DNA of 64,000 bases from contig VSDK01020374.1 of the NCBI GenBank assembly GCA_009767595.1, positions 32,027 to 96,026 of the forward strand, given 5' to 3'. The position numbers were made by a program, and so were the translations under genes. Source of the stretch: Symbiodinium kawagutii (Eukaryota > Sar > Dinophyceae > Suessiales > Symbiodiniaceae). Of the stretch, positions 43,840 through 56,229 are shown piece by piece. Position 1 is the first letter of the stretch. Each line of letters opens with the position of its first letter. The notes under the pieces are model-generated. The model did no database searches. It had not been told where the DNA came from and worked only from the letters and a program-made list of their open reading frames with translations.

Positions 43840-45272
43840 GACTGCAAGCATTTTACGGGCGACGCATCATAGAAATTGTCATCGTTTCAGGGAAGTTGTC
43901 ACCGTATCAAAGAAGTTGTCATGGTTTCAAAGAAGTCGCCGTCGTTTCAGAGAAGTGGCCACCATATCACAGGGCCACCTAATAACGTTCATGTTTACCT
44001 GCTTCCACAAAGAGTTGCAGGTCCGGCTTTACTGGCCACGTATCCAAGAAACTGCCACTTTTTTACAGAAATTGTCATTTTTTCAGAGATGTTGCCATCG
44101 TTTCGCGGAAATTGTCCTCGTTTCAGAGAAGTTTCCACCAAATCACAGGGCCACATAATAGCGTTCGTGTTTATCTGCTTCCAAAAGAATAGCAAATCTG
44201 TTTTTACCGGCCACGTATCATAGAAATTGTCACCGTACCCCAGGAATCGTGATTGTTTCAGAGAAGTTGTCATCGTTTCAGAGGAGTTGTCGTCGTATCA
44301 CAGCGTCACCTAATAACGTTCGTGCTTTCCTGCTTCCATAAGAATTGCGAATATGGCTTCCCAGGCGACGTAGCATAGGAGTTGTCATCATTTCAGAGAG
44401 TTGTCACGGATCAAAGAAAGTGTCATCGTTTCACAGAATTTGTCATGCTTTCAGAGAATTTGTCGCCGTATCACAGGGCCACTTCATGATGTTCTTGTTC
44501 AATTTACTTGCTTCCAAACTATACAAACCTTGCTTGAGCGGCTACAAATCATAAAAGTTGTCATCGTTTCAGAGAAGTTATCATCATATCAAAGTCATCA
44601 TATCAAAGAAGTTGCCATCGTTTCACAGAAGTTGTCATCGTTCACAGAAGTTGTCATCGTTTCAGAGAAATTGTGTTTGTATCGCAGTGCCACCTCATCA
44701 CGTTCGTGTTTACTTGCTTCGAATAGAATTGCAAATCTTGCTTCACCGGCCACCAATCACAGAAGTTGTCATTTTTTCAGAGAAGTTGTCATCGTATCAG
44801 AGAAATTGTGTTTGTATCGCAGTGCCACCTAATAACGTTCGTGTTTACTTGCTTCGAATAGACTTGCAAATCTTGCTTCACCGGCCACCAATCACAGAAG
44901 TTGTCATTTTTTCAGAGAAGTTGTCATCGTATCAGAGAAATTGTGTTTGTATCGCAGTGCCACCTAATAACGTTCGTGTTTACTTGCTTCGAATAGACTT
45001 GCAAATCTTGCTTCACCGGCCACCAATCATAGAAGTTGTCATCTTTTCAGAGAAGTTGTCATCGTATCAAAGAAGTTGTCATGGTTTCAAAGAAGTCGCC
45101 GTCTTTTCAGAGAAGTGGCCACCATATCACAGGGCCACCTAATAACGTTCGTGTTTACTTGCTTCGAAGAGAATTGCAAATCTTGCTTCAGAGACCACCT
45201 GTCATAGAAGTTGTCACCGTTTCAAAGGCATTGTCATCGTTTCAGAGAAGTTGCCATCGTATCACAGGGTCA
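43840..45272. repeat. Right block of 135-bp satellite
   Basis: Same orientation and unit as 28160-28816. GTTCG markers at 44702, 44837 and 44972 are exactly 135 bp apart; other units are longer or shorter because the 18-20 bp subrepeat number varies. Because 135 is divisible by 3, one frame stays open across several units (44558-45142), which I do not take as a gene. Confidence 0.95.
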
Positions 45273-45469
45273 CAACGCAATTCAACACGGTTGTTTTTGG
45301 GACCTATCCTGAGACTATGTTGGGTCAGTTTTGAGCTTTTGTTGTGCTGGGTTTTGCCTACTTGGCGTTATTCGGGTTCATGTTGCGGCCATGTTGGGCT
45401 GATCTCACCCTCAAAAAGGGTTGTTCTTTTAGACCTCGCGTTAAAGACCGAAAAAAATACTGCCTAGGG

Positions 45470-45660
45470 CTGGTCGGGATGGTCGGGATGGTTGGGATGG
45501 TCGGGATGGTCGGGATGGTCGGGATGGTATGGTTCATGCCGCGCCCTGCCATGCCGATCCTGCCATGCCGATCCGAACAACTCCATTCCGATCCAGCCAT
45601 GCCGATCCGCACAACTCCATTCCGATCCTGCCATGCCGATCCGAACAACACCCTTGTACC
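45470..45660. repeat. Right GGTCGGGAT array and CATGCCGATCC repeats
   Basis: Seven GGTCGGGAT or GGTTGGGAT units (45472-45530) followed by about three copies of a 35-50 bp unit containing CATGCCGATCCGAACAACTC. Confidence 0.92.
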
Positions 45661-45960
45661 CGTGGCAAGTACGTGCTACAAACATATGCTTACAATATGC
45701 TAGCAACATTCATTTTGAATGATGCGAAGATGCATTGCAATTGTCATTTCTGGTGTTTTTAAGCGCACATCTACACCTTCTAGCTTCAGAAGGGAGCCAG
45801 ACACATCATGTTGGACGGTTCCCTTTCAAATGTTGAGTTATGTTGGGGTCAAGTGCCCAAGATGTAATGCTTTTAGAGTATGAAGCTCTTGCAATATCAG
45901 CCACGTCTTTGTGTTTGCACTGCTGTCTCTGCCAATAAGGAGTCCTTGGGGCACAGTCCG
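45661..45960. other. Spacer, no supported gene
   Basis: No exon-like signal apart from the start of the frame described next. Confidence 0.45.
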
Positions 45961-47832
45961 GATGCGACAATAAACTTGGAGTCCTTTCAACAATACTTGA
46001 CGGATCCAGAGGCAGAAGTTGTTTGTGCCGTGGACATGTATAGCAATAGTGTGTTCAAGCAAAAGGCCCATTTCGACTCGTTGTGACTCCTCTTTCAGAA
46101 TGCTTGAAAGACGAATCTGCATCTCTTTTTCTAGAGAATTCCTTAGACAATTCCTTGCCATTTTTCGATTTTTCAGATCGCGGGCATTTTGTCGAGCGTG
46201 AAAGTCGACGTGGTGATTTTGGGCGAAATGTTGGAGATGGTCTACGAAGATCTGGAGCGTCAGGGTGAATCGATGACCTTTGAGCACCTGGGATGTCAGA
46301 GGCCGAACGTATGGCCGAACGTATGGGATACCAGTCATTTTATCTCAGTTGGGATCCGAACTCACCTTGGCAAGTCTTGATGTGAAAGTCTTGTGCTGCA
46401 TTTTTTGTTTCATGCATCTCTTTGGCATTGTTTGGCATGATCTCGTCAGAGATCAACTGGAGCGTGCCTTAGGAGAATGATCGAGTTCATGTTGCAGCTT
46501 TGCGGCACTTAAGTTGTAATGAAATTTTGGGCTCAAGAGTTTCTGTTGTAAGCAAGCAGCCATATACAGTGAACAGTTTGCTTTCGGGGTTTCTGAACGT
46601 TTGAATTTGTTATCCAGGAATGGGCGTGGCTCCAACACAGCGACTGTGAGAGATATCAAGGAACTCCTACGCATGGTTCAGTCGAGACTCGAAAGCAAGA
46701 GCTTTGGAAATCGGATGGAAACCTCACAAAGCCATTGTGCACATCGTTATAGTTTGATATATTTTGATTATGCTTGATTACACAGACAATTAGACTGAGT
46801 TATATACATTTATAGTCATATGAGTCAATATGCTTACATTTGTATATGTATATACATGTATATACACATTGATTCATGACTATACATTCACTGATTTACT
46901 GATTTATTGATCTGTGATGAGTGATGGGCAAATATTTTGGATTTCAATAAATTCGGATGACATTTGATTTATTCAATATGCATTTCTCTGATTTCTTTTC
47001 CTGTTGAGGGCACTCGTTTGATCCGCCGAGGGCAATTCAGCGCTCCAGCGCTGACACCTCCAAGAGGCTCCAAGAGGCGCGGTGGGCAAACGCTGGACGA
47101 TGCAAAATCCTGCGATCTATGCATGGTGCGATCTATGTCTCGATGTGGTGGTTCCTCAAGTCATAGGGGATTCCCCATTTTTGTGAATGGTTTATTACTA
47201 ATTTATTACTGTAAATGGTTAGTATCTCTGGTGGTCCTCTATTTGAGAAACAGCCAGATCTATATGTACTGTTTAGAAGAATTTAGTAGTTTTGAAGATA
47301 TTCAGAATTAAGTAGTACACACATACAATCTACACAAATACTATTGGTATTAAAACACTTTGCAACATTTCTGTGCTACTTGTATCGTATGACCACCATC
47401 ATGATTGATTAGCCAAAATTTACCCACCATCATTAAGCATATAACCAGTATCAGTAGCAACCAACATTAGGCATCATTTATACTGCAACTGTATTTGATC
47501 ACGTTTGACTTCAAGTTCATGGTGCTTTACGACACTTGATAGATCTAGCATGAAATGGCATAGGGTAATTTGTCTAGACAGCAGTGCTTGTGTAAAGACT
47601 GCAACGGTTGAAAATGGTTGAAACATCCATTCAGTCAAAGTTGCTCACTCGTTTTGATTCCATGATTCTGTTTGGATGCAGACTCAATGCGTCCTTTGTA
47701 CTGGGTGTATTTGCACAGAGTCAGGAAGCTCATAGAAGAACGGAGGCGACTGCTAGACTGCAAAACTTAGATGGAGATGATGGAGCCGCATTTGTTTCAA
47801 GATTCTTTCAGCATATAGAGCATTCAACCTAA
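45960..47832 (+). CDS. Unidentified multi-exon gene
   Basis: Exon-like segments: about 45960-46084 (ATINLESFQQYLTDPEAEVV then AVDMYSNS), 46176-about 46261 (ILSSVKVDVVILGEMLEMVY), about 46620-46710 (NTATVRDIKELLRMVQSRLE), about 47007-47110 (LIRRGQFSAPALTPPRGSKR) and 47685-47832 (LNASFVLGVFAQSQEAHRRT, FVSRFFQHIEHST, TAA). The sequence is helical and partly basic; I do not recognise a family. Exons 2-4 sit after AG acceptors, but I could not make all phases agree, so there may be missing small exons. The long minus-strand frame 45838-46338 is opposite the first exons and is not supported. Confidence 0.5.
46740..46990. other. AT-rich intron
   Basis: Low-complexity TATATACAT/TTTACTGATT sequence between two exon candidates. 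No gene. Confidence 0.5.
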
Positions 47833-48257
47833 GAGGGTTTCTCATTCAATCAGCCATCGACTTAAAGGATACAACTGTGGCAAACCATTGCCAACCATAT
47901 CATGGCATGATGATTTGAAAAGCCAAAGCTTTGGAAGAGAAAATTCGAGAAGAGCCAGCAAAATTAGAAAGTGTTGAATGAAGTGAACGAAATGATGAAT
48001 GCCGTGAATGAAGGGATGAATCAAGTGCCGTCCGTTGCCTTCCCGTCGCATTCCTCCTTATGTGGCGCGTGACTTCCCATCCTTTTTGAGTCTTCTTGCT
48101 TTCTGCACGGATTTTCACAGGCACTGAATCTCTTAACATATAAGATATATAATTATCCCGTATACATTATATTACATTATACTAGTAACATACACATCTA
48201 AGGTGACTACTCACAATTGTTAATGCTGCATATCTCTGCTCCCTGAAGCACAGCTCC

Positions 48258-50477
48258 CAGTGACCAGGAGCTGAGCGTTGTGACTTCGACTCTTCATGCC
48301 TGGCGCGAGGAAGAGGAGTCCTCCGACAGTTTCTCGTCCGAAGAACACGTAGGTCTCGACGTAGGTCGAGAAACGGACCTCGTAGCCACAGAATTCGCCG
48401 AGTCTGCAGAGAGGGCGCTCGCAAACAGAATTTTCCAGATGAAAATACTTAATTTTGAATGTCAGAATTGTAGGCTATTGATTTACCACAAATTTTGCCT
48501 ACTATATGACTATATTATTGTATCAATGTTCATTCTGTTAATCATCAAGTCTGGATCCCATGGATACCACGGCACTGGTCGCCTATGAAACTCTGAGGTG
48601 ACAGCGCTGACGGACCATCCGATCGCAACATCGGTCGTGCGCCGTCAACATCGAAGTCTGGGGTCTCCACGCTGGGCAGATTTCAAAAGACCGTGAAACT
48701 GGCCACTTCCCGGGCTTCGCTGTCACCAGCTGAAGTCGTTCAGGGTTGGTGACCCAATGAGCAAGATGTTGAGACTGCTAAGGATGAGCGCTTTGGGCTT
48801 GGAATATCCGTAGACCACTGTGCCAAGCCAAGCAAATGCTTGAGTTTTCAATGAGCAATGCTTTCCATTGCTTTCTAAGCACATCAAAGTGTATACAATG
48901 AGCAATGCTTTCAATGAGCATGTATACACAAAGAACGAATTCGCTTTTGGCGCCATGCTGTGTCGAAGACACGTGCATGGCCAGAGTCCTTCAGCTGTGT
49001 TCCAACTGTGGCCAACAATAGGTCGACAGGCCCCAGGGAGTTTTCACAGCCCAAAGGATTGTCAGATTAGAAAGAGACCAATCATTCTCCGTTCGAATTC
49101 GAGAGAAAGTACCATCCATGTGAGGAGTGCGAACGGTTGTTGCACAGAAGGATGATGAGAGGCAATCTTGCGATACTTTGTACAGTTGAAGCACTTGACA
49201 CTGTCCGCAATGATTCTCATTGGTTAGTCACATTCTCTCAACAGACTCAGCAAAAGTCTTGGCCATTGCATTCTCATTGCATTCTCATAGACTGAGTTTT
49301 GAGAAGATAGGAATGCCTACGGTCCACAGCGCACTGCTTGTCCACAGTCTATTCATCCCAAAGTCATACGGTTGAGCACCTACTTCGTTCGGTGCTTCCT
49401 CGAGCTTGATGTCGATATGGCCAATCGAAGCGCAGAATTCAAACAGATTGGTAAGAAGCCCAGCAGCGAAGATATTTGAATCATTTTGAGTCGTTTGAAT
49501 TCACTTATTTTGTATTGATTCGTACCTTGCGATGCTGAAACCACAGGTGGTCAAAGAACTTTGGTGTCTCAGAGAGAGCCAGGGACTCAGTCCAAGCTAC
49601 GCTGCAAAATCTACGCTTTGAAATGTTCTAAGTCTGCCGAAGTCTGATTGAAACGCCGTTCTTCGCCTTGAGAAATGAATCCATCTGATTCTAAGGCCGC
49701 CTGGAGGTGTTCTGCCAACATTAGAAGGTTCCACCGCTAAAGAGAAAAAAATCCACAAAACTGCGGTCTTCACAAACTTCGCCTAGACTGACTTACAGAC
49801 TGACTTAGCCTGGGTACGTTTGGGTAGAGAAGAATCTTGGGGGCTTGTCGCCAGGCGGAGGCAGCTCGGGCAGTAATGCTGTGCCTGGTTACACGCCGCT
49901 CTTTGTCAGCAGATTTGTTGAATTGATATGAATTGATTACAATATTGATATGGATTGATATGAATTGATAATGTTGATATTACAATTGATTACAATATTG
50001 ATATTACAATTTGTATTAGACATTTTTGATCATCTTTGTATTTGTATTTATGTCTATAATTGTATTAGAGATTAATTTAGATTATGTTTTGACGTTTCGT
50101 GTTGAGATTCTACAGTCAATGATGCCCATTTCAGACCGCTGATGCATCTCAGGCGTGGGCTAAATACGCCCCGAGGGCAGTGCAATCCTTGGCTGAGCGT
50201 TTCCGCCCGGGAAAGCATTCAAATGCACAAGAGCACAGCAATGCAGAGTCAAACTTTCCTTGAAATATCCAGACTACTGAAGTGAAACATTCAAATGAAA
50301 CACGCACACACACAATGAGTGGGTATGGTTCATGCATTTCATCTCATTTCATGATACATCCGTAGTATTCTGTAGTCACCAGATATCACCCTTGCCCTTG
50401 TGATCTTGTGCGAAGGCAGAAACAGCGTGGCATTCTGTCTGAAGTAGTTCGTTTGCATGAAGCTGATGAGATCAAGG
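48258..50477 (+). CDS. Unidentified multi-exon gene, Ser/Glu-rich N-terminal part
   Basis: AG-bordered open segments: 48258-48440 (WREEEESSDSFSSEEHVGLD, then ESAERALANRI), 48613-48749 (RAPSTSKSGVSTLGRFQKTV, SLSPAEVVQ), about 49365-49452 (PKVIRLSTYFVRCFLELDVD, GT donor), 49547-about 49617 (VVKELWCLRESQGLSPSYAA), about 49834-49912 (SPGGGSSGSNAVPGYTPLFV), 50135-50210 (SQAWAKYAPRAVQSLAERFR, GA donor) and about 50378-50476 (DLVRRQKQRGILSEVVRLHE, GT donor). Each has consistent borders, but together they match no family I know. It may continue into the exons after 51.4 kb. Confidence 0.5.
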
Positions 50478-50899
50478 TGCGCCACCACCCAAGAATAGCC
50501 AGAGAGTGCCCCGATTTTCCGCCCCTGTGAGGCATGCAACCTTGGTCTGCGTCTTGGGAAATGCATGGAAGTGCCATCATGTACCATCATGTGCCATGAT
50601 ATACACCATCAGCTGAGTCATTTTTCGCATAGCAAGGCCCTAAATCTGCACGTGAAGGAAGAAGCGATATCGAGCCGGTGAAACGTCCAGTTGGGCTCTG
50701 AGCTGTACCTTGTACCACATTCTTGCAGACAGAAGTTGCAACAGAAACAAATGCAGACAGCAAGAAGTTGCAGATCAAAACAGATCAAACTTTGCATCGA
50801 AAGATTTCGCGTCTCAAGCTGACTAGGCCAGGGCAAGCTGCTTTCAGCTCTCACGCCTGGCTGCCAAGCACAACAAGTTAAGAAAAGGAAAGCCAATGA

Positions 50900-51000
50900 C
50901 ACTTGTAGCAAGGTAGCAAGGCATAGCAAGGCATAGCAAGGCATAGCAAGGCATAGCAAGGCATAGCAAGGCATAGCAAGGCATAGCAAGGCATAGCTCA
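50900..51000. repeat. AGCAAGGCAT 10-bp tandem repeat
   Basis: Nine near-perfect copies of AGCAAGGCAT. The minus-strand frame of alternating Cys/Tyr/Ala/Leu is a product of this repeat. Confidence 0.95.
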
Positions 51001-51433
51001 AGGCTTTCGTTCCCAGGCAAGATGCGAGATGTGGCTGAAAGCGTGGGGGACTCAGGGCTCATGGCGGCGTGACTCAATGCACCTCAGTGCGCTGCGGACT
51101 GAGGCTCTACCAATGGCAAAACAACCTTCGACTGCGGTGGTTCCCCCGAAGGCAGAATTCTTAGAGATCTAAGATGGACTAAGCAACCAAGATTTATAAT
51201 GCGATCAATAGGTTCAGAAGCAAACTGAAGAAAAGAAATGAAAACAAAAAAAGACCTTGAAAATGATCTTCTGGCCATTCAGACCAGCATAGCGCACGTG
51301 CTTTCTTGCATCGTGCAGGTCATAAAGGTGCACAATCACCGGCCAGGGGATATTCCAAGAAAAGTGACAGTGGTCGCAATCTCAGAGCAGTTTCACCTTT
51401 GACATCGACTGATGCAATGCTGCTGTGAACTCA

Positions 51434-52830
51434 TTAAGGAAAGGCAGAAAAAGAGATTCGAGGGCATGGACATTGAGGACTCGGCTCTTCAACCAGTCGA
51501 TCAGTTGCTTCAGAAGAAGCGTCATGCCAGTTGCATGCAGAGCAAACCCAAGAACCTGGGACTTGAATGGACTTGAGAGGTTTAAGTGGCATTCTTATGC
51601 ATTCCTCATAATCAAAGTATGGGTGGCAGCTTGACATGGCTTGACATTCTGTACCTTTGACTTGGACCATCTCGGACCAGGAGTTGCTGTTCGCGCGTGG
51701 TATTTCTTTCCAAACCGGTCGATGGCGGGAAGAAAGTCATTGGCTGGACGCTCAAAGGCAGAAAAACCCATCGCAGTCCTCTATCTGTGGAGACTTGCAA
51801 CTTCTAAAGTAATACAGCGAACGATTAATGATCAATGAAAGTGATGGTCAATGTTTTATTACTGTAAAATTTGTTATTCTTTTGCTACTACTATACAGTG
51901 ATATAACGCAATACATATCAAAACAATTCAAAACATGAGTCAAGCATCTTGTTTTTTTCGAAAGCTCCGAGGCTGAAGTTGGATGATTTCGACAACACTG
52001 AGTACGACATCCGAACTCCGCAGCAGTGGATAGAGATGGGTCACCAGGTGAGCAGCTTCATGGGAGTTGGACAGCACGACATGGATTGATATATATATAT
52101 GTATATATATATATAGATTATGAGACTATCCATAGAATTCCATGGAATCACATAGATGTTTGACCTTGATATGCAATTCATAACAATTCATATCTTTTCC
52201 CTAGATTTGAAGTCTCATGACGATGGCAAAAAGCGGCAAATCGGAGTTGTTTGTAGATGATTGGATCAACCAACAGCACTTGAGCAGCGTTCTAAATTTA
52301 CTTGTTTTTGTAGTATGGGGCTGGAAATAATTCATCACAAATTTCTTCACGTTAGCAAGGTTGGCGTAAGCATTTTCGAGAAAACATGTTGCCGCAAGAG
52401 CTCCGTAAGGTGAATTCATGATGGGTTTTGTTCGATAGGATTCTTGCACTCCTTATGCAAGTCGATTTCAGCTTGTGGGTCAGGTTCCCTGTGGCAACAG
52501 GATTGGCACTAATCATGATCAGCTCCATACTGTAAGAATTCTTGTCTTGTTTGCAGCATCGGCCCGGATTTTCAACTTGCTCGCAGTTTTGACAGTAAGT
52601 TTGCCGTAAGCTTTTCGTAAGCTCGCCCCAAGCGAAGACTCTTTCCAAGACAATCTGTTGGGCTCTATCAAGGATCACTTGCGATCACAGTGGAAAAACC
52701 CGCATTTGGTTGTGTCAAACCGCACACGTCAACTGGGTGCAGGATGGGATAGAGGATTGTTTGCCCGTCTCTGCCACTGGTCTTCGGCTGATTGGAAGCC
52801 GCTCTTCGACATGGCAGGCGGCCGAAAAGG
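51434..52830 (+). CDS. Unidentified exons, one with a DNTEYDIRTPQQW motif
   Basis: Segments: about 51437-51577 (RQKKRFEGMDIEDSALQPVD, then LLQKKRHASCM), 51974-52048 (LKLDDFDNTEYDIRTPQQWI, EMGHQ, GT donor) and about 52630-52829 (SIKDHLRSQWKNPHLVVSNR, LFARLCHWSSADWKPLFDMA). The second recalls a short acidic RTPEEW element I associate with N-terminal tails of axonemal dynein heavy chains, but this is a weak memory match and no motor domain is in the window. Treat as unidentified. Confidence 0.45.
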
Positions 52831-52916
52831 TGACAGGTCAATACAAATGACAGTGACTGACATCTACGGATTAGATGTGACTACAGATATGACTATAGAA
52901 GTGACTCGTGATTTAT

Positions 52917-52962
52917 GATGGTTAATCATGGTTCATGATGGTTCATGATGGTTCATGATAGT
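52917..52962. repeat. GATGGTTCAT tandem repeat
   Basis: Four copies of ATGGTTCATG/ATGGTTAATC just after an exon candidate. Confidence 0.85.
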
Positions 52963-53058
52963 GAGAGGTTGATGAACTCATGTTGATGGTCTGCCACTGG
53001 ATCGTCACAACCCTATTTTGGTGCTGGGTGGCTGAAAAAACAGAATCCTTTAGGCAGT

Positions 53059-54804
53059 TTGGTTACATTTGGGTATGGTTCCAAGCAGGGGTGTGCTGTT
53101 TTCATGGCGGCAAAGGAGCACTGTTTAGGTGAACATTTGCAGATCAGCTATCCTCACTTGGAGGATTTACACTGCCGTTGCCAGGCCTGTGTGGCCATTG
53201 GAATCGAAAATGGAAAGACGTGCACAGCTTACCATCTGTAAAGATCTGTGACGATCTGTAAAGATCTGTGAAGATCTGTGAAGATCTGTGAACCTTTCCA
53301 TTTGCATCCAATTTGAAGCTGGCGTTCTAGTCCCGATCTTCGGAGAAGACATTTCTTTTAGACTTCGCATTCTCAGGCTGGTGCAGTGGCTGACTCCCAG
53401 TGGTGATCTTGAAGGAAAAGGAGAAGTCGTGCATTCTCCTCAGAACAAAAAACTCCATAAACTCAACATCAAAGAATCACACTCTGAGGTCGCGAGGACC
53501 TTCATGAAGCACATGGGTTTTGTAAAGAAAAGCATCCATGTATGGCACTTTGACATTTTCCAACACCAGATTACGCATCATGTGCAATTTCAAGGGTTGA
53601 AGAGTGTTTTTGAGCTTAGGCCCCTGACAAGACTGCAAATACTGTACCATGGAGAGGCTCGAAGTTTCAGTCCGCACACAGTTTGCAAGTTCTGAAGCTA
53701 CGACTCCAAGTGCGCTTGAGCGCAGTCGTTTTGTAACATGTCGGGACCACGGGCCAGCACATCCCCAGACCGGAATTCAGCCGACCGCGAGGATCCAGAA
53801 AATCATGCGGAACGCATTGAGTTTGCCAATGAATCTCTGCAAGGACCTCAAGAAAACTGGTGGAGCAAGAGACCTGCAAGCGTAATCTTCGATTATACGT
53901 AACACTAATTGTACAGCATCAAACTATATCAAACTTATACAGATCTAGAGATACAGATGTCTCAGCAATCTTAATCTTATACAGCAATCTGAATTTGTTT
54001 TCTCCATTCTGTTCCGTTGTTTCTCGATTACCGAGGAAGCGAGCGCAATCGCGGGCGCATTTGAACTCGCTGATTGACGACATGCCATCGGATGACATTC
54101 CGTCCGTGTCAGAGCGTGTGTCCAGAGCTCCCAATGGTTTCGGTCAGATCTCGGAGCTAAGGTGCCTTGACACCGATCAAGTCTCTCGGGCCGGAGCCTG
54201 AACAACGCTTTGGGTACCGAGTTAAACGCCGTGTTCAAAAGGAGAGGCCGATCTTCGAGATTATTCGGAGAGAGTACCGAAAAATCCTCAAAATTTGATC
54301 TAAATTATCTCGTGATTCTCGTGTTGTGACTCCGCTTCGAAGGTCTTGGATTTGGCAAGAAACTCGCCCTCCTTGCGAGAGGGTGGTCTCAATCCAAGTT
54401 GCCAAGTTGATCGAAAGGATTCTAAAGTCCTCAAGAGCAAAGTTTGTCAACGCAACTTAGGCCTTGAAAATGTGGCAAATGGTTTGGTGAAAGAAGCCAA
54501 CCAAGATTTTGCCCGCACGTGCCCTTGGTGCAAGAGAGGGGTTGGGGACACTCTTCACATCTCTTGGCAAGCCACCGTCAAGCTCCCAAGAGACTCCCAA
54601 GGGACTCCCAGTTGTTAGAATTTAAAGATGTTCAATTTTGATCTAGAATTTTTGTTTTCTCAGTGTGCTGTCAGGATGAACAAAATCGCTTTCATCAGCG
54701 AGAAACTGCAGGCAGAAGAAGGGGCCAGTGACCTAGAACTGGCGTCCAGATCGATCAAAGCATGCAGTGACAAACGGGAAGATAAGGAGCTTAAGCAATG
54801 CTGA
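53059..54804 (+). CDS. Further unidentified exons
   Basis: Segments: about 53185-53220 (ACVAIGIENGK), about 53360-53530 (LVQWLTPSGDLEGKGEVVHS), about 53730-53895 (two competing frames, one reading SPDRNSADREDPENHAERIE), about 54030-54200 (LNSLIDDMPSDDIPSVSERV), about 54475-54540 (VKEANQDFARTCPWCKRG) and 54670-54804 (MNKIAFISEKLQAEEGASDL, ELASRSIKACSDKRED, TGA). None gives a domain I recognise. A short AAGATCTGTG tandem (53238-53292) lies between the first two. Borders are approximate. Confidence 0.4.
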
Positions 54805-55035
54805 CACATGCATCCCACGTGGCTTAAGGACAAAGAAGCAAGCCAAGGTTGATTGCTCAGTGCGGAGAAGCAATGAAATTATCTGCATCCGTTTTAAGCA
54901 TTTTAAAACATGATTTTACTCCATTTACATTCATTATATACAATATGAACCATACATGTTTGAATTCGTTTCGTATTTTTGATGTTGTATATTGGTTGTA
55001 AGCTTAGTGACTTGATGTGCAGTTGCCACTATCCA

Positions 55036-55971
55036 GGTGAAGCGCCCGAGAATATCGATGAGCTCTTGGATGATGAGAGCACCTTTGACAGGCAGAGATT
55101 TTGGTGCAGCAAACTTCGGCAAGCCTTTCTTGAAGGAATGATCTACGAATACATTTCTACGATCTATTTAACGATCTATCATTTCATTTTTTGTGTTTGT
55201 GTGTTGCTGTTATTGGAATAGCGATGAAATGTTGCTCCAACTGCAGGCCCGTGCCAATGTTTTCTTTGTGGCCTGTTCCGGAATACAGTTTCACGGACAC
55301 GTTCTCAGCATTTTGTCCGGTGCTGAGGCAAAATATGCTCCATGATGCTCCATGTCTTTAGATATCCTTGATTACTGAATGTTACCAAAGTCGTACTTGA
55401 TGTTTGGATGTGTTCAGCTTTTCTTTGATCATAGGTTTTGCATCATTGCTGATCAAGCCGGAAGTGGTAAGCACCCACGCCAACGCCCAAGTATGCTGAG
55501 ATTTCTGATTTTGAGTCACTGGTAATTTGTATAAGGAAATGGTAGTCAAACGTGTCGCGATTCCTTATTCAAAGGTGTTGTGGATCATGTTTTCTGTAAA
55601 TTGCAGGCTGCCAATTGGGATCATCAGCGCAATGTGATTTCCAAAGGAACAGCTTTTGATTCAGCACTCAGGTGGCAGTGGCGGAGGAGTGCCTGTGGCT
55701 GCTCTCACAGAGTATCTACAACATAAGATACACCGAGGCAACGATTCGGCAGCGATTCTGCAACGAGTCATTCAGGGATGACGCTTTTGCATCAAGTCTA
55801 TCGGTGCGCTTCCTCAAGACTACAAGTGCAATCTTTAGGATCCCAAAAATTGTGATCGCTTGTCTTATGCTTGGCCTGCAGGCAACTCGCCTAGACTACT
55901 TCATGCAACTGCAAAAAGCGGTCATCACAGCTACGTCTTGCGCTGAATTTGAAGAGCTGAAGGGGCAATGA
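55036..55971 (+). CDS. Unidentified helical protein, several exons
   Basis: Exons: 55038-about 55138 (EAPENIDELLDDESTFDRQR, FWCSKLRQAFLE), about 55206-55344 (DEMLLQLQARANVFFVACSG, IQFHGHVLSILSGAEA), 55608-55670 (AANWDHQRNVISKGTAFDSA) and 55671-55971 (VAVAEECLWLLSQSIYNIRY, SVRFLKTTSAIFRIPKIVIA). The hydrophobic stretch RIPKIVIACLMLGLQA could be a membrane helix or a buried helix. Good exon character, no family call. A possible final exon lies at 56122-56200 (SIVSALPDVAVIDVSGSSGR). Confidence 0.5.
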
Positions 55972-56229
55972 TTTTGCCATATTTTGCCATGATGCCCCCA
56001 TGACTCGAATCTTGGAAGTACGGCACTCCAAATTAGAACGATCACGTTTAATTCCAAGAAATCATACAGTCAATCTAGTTTGAGTGTATCAGTTTGGTTG
56101 CACTTGAACATACTTGAACCAAATGATGCAGCATCGATTGTCAGCGCTTTACCCGACGTAGCAGTGATCGATGTCAGTGGCTCTTCAGGTCGCAGCGAGT
56201 GAAGGAACAGTGGGCGCTCTGGCCATGTG

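Noticed and set aside
43876..45467. Several + strand frames with Val/Ile/Ser repeats
   Set aside because: Satellite translation; the same pattern appears in the left block and no exon borders are present.
45838..46338. Minus-strand frame of 166 codons
   Set aside because: It overlaps + strand exon candidates, lacks motifs and spans their splice sites.
50618..51001. Minus-strand frame with Cys/Tyr/Ala/Leu repeats
   Set aside because: Encoded by the AGCAAGGCAT tandem array.
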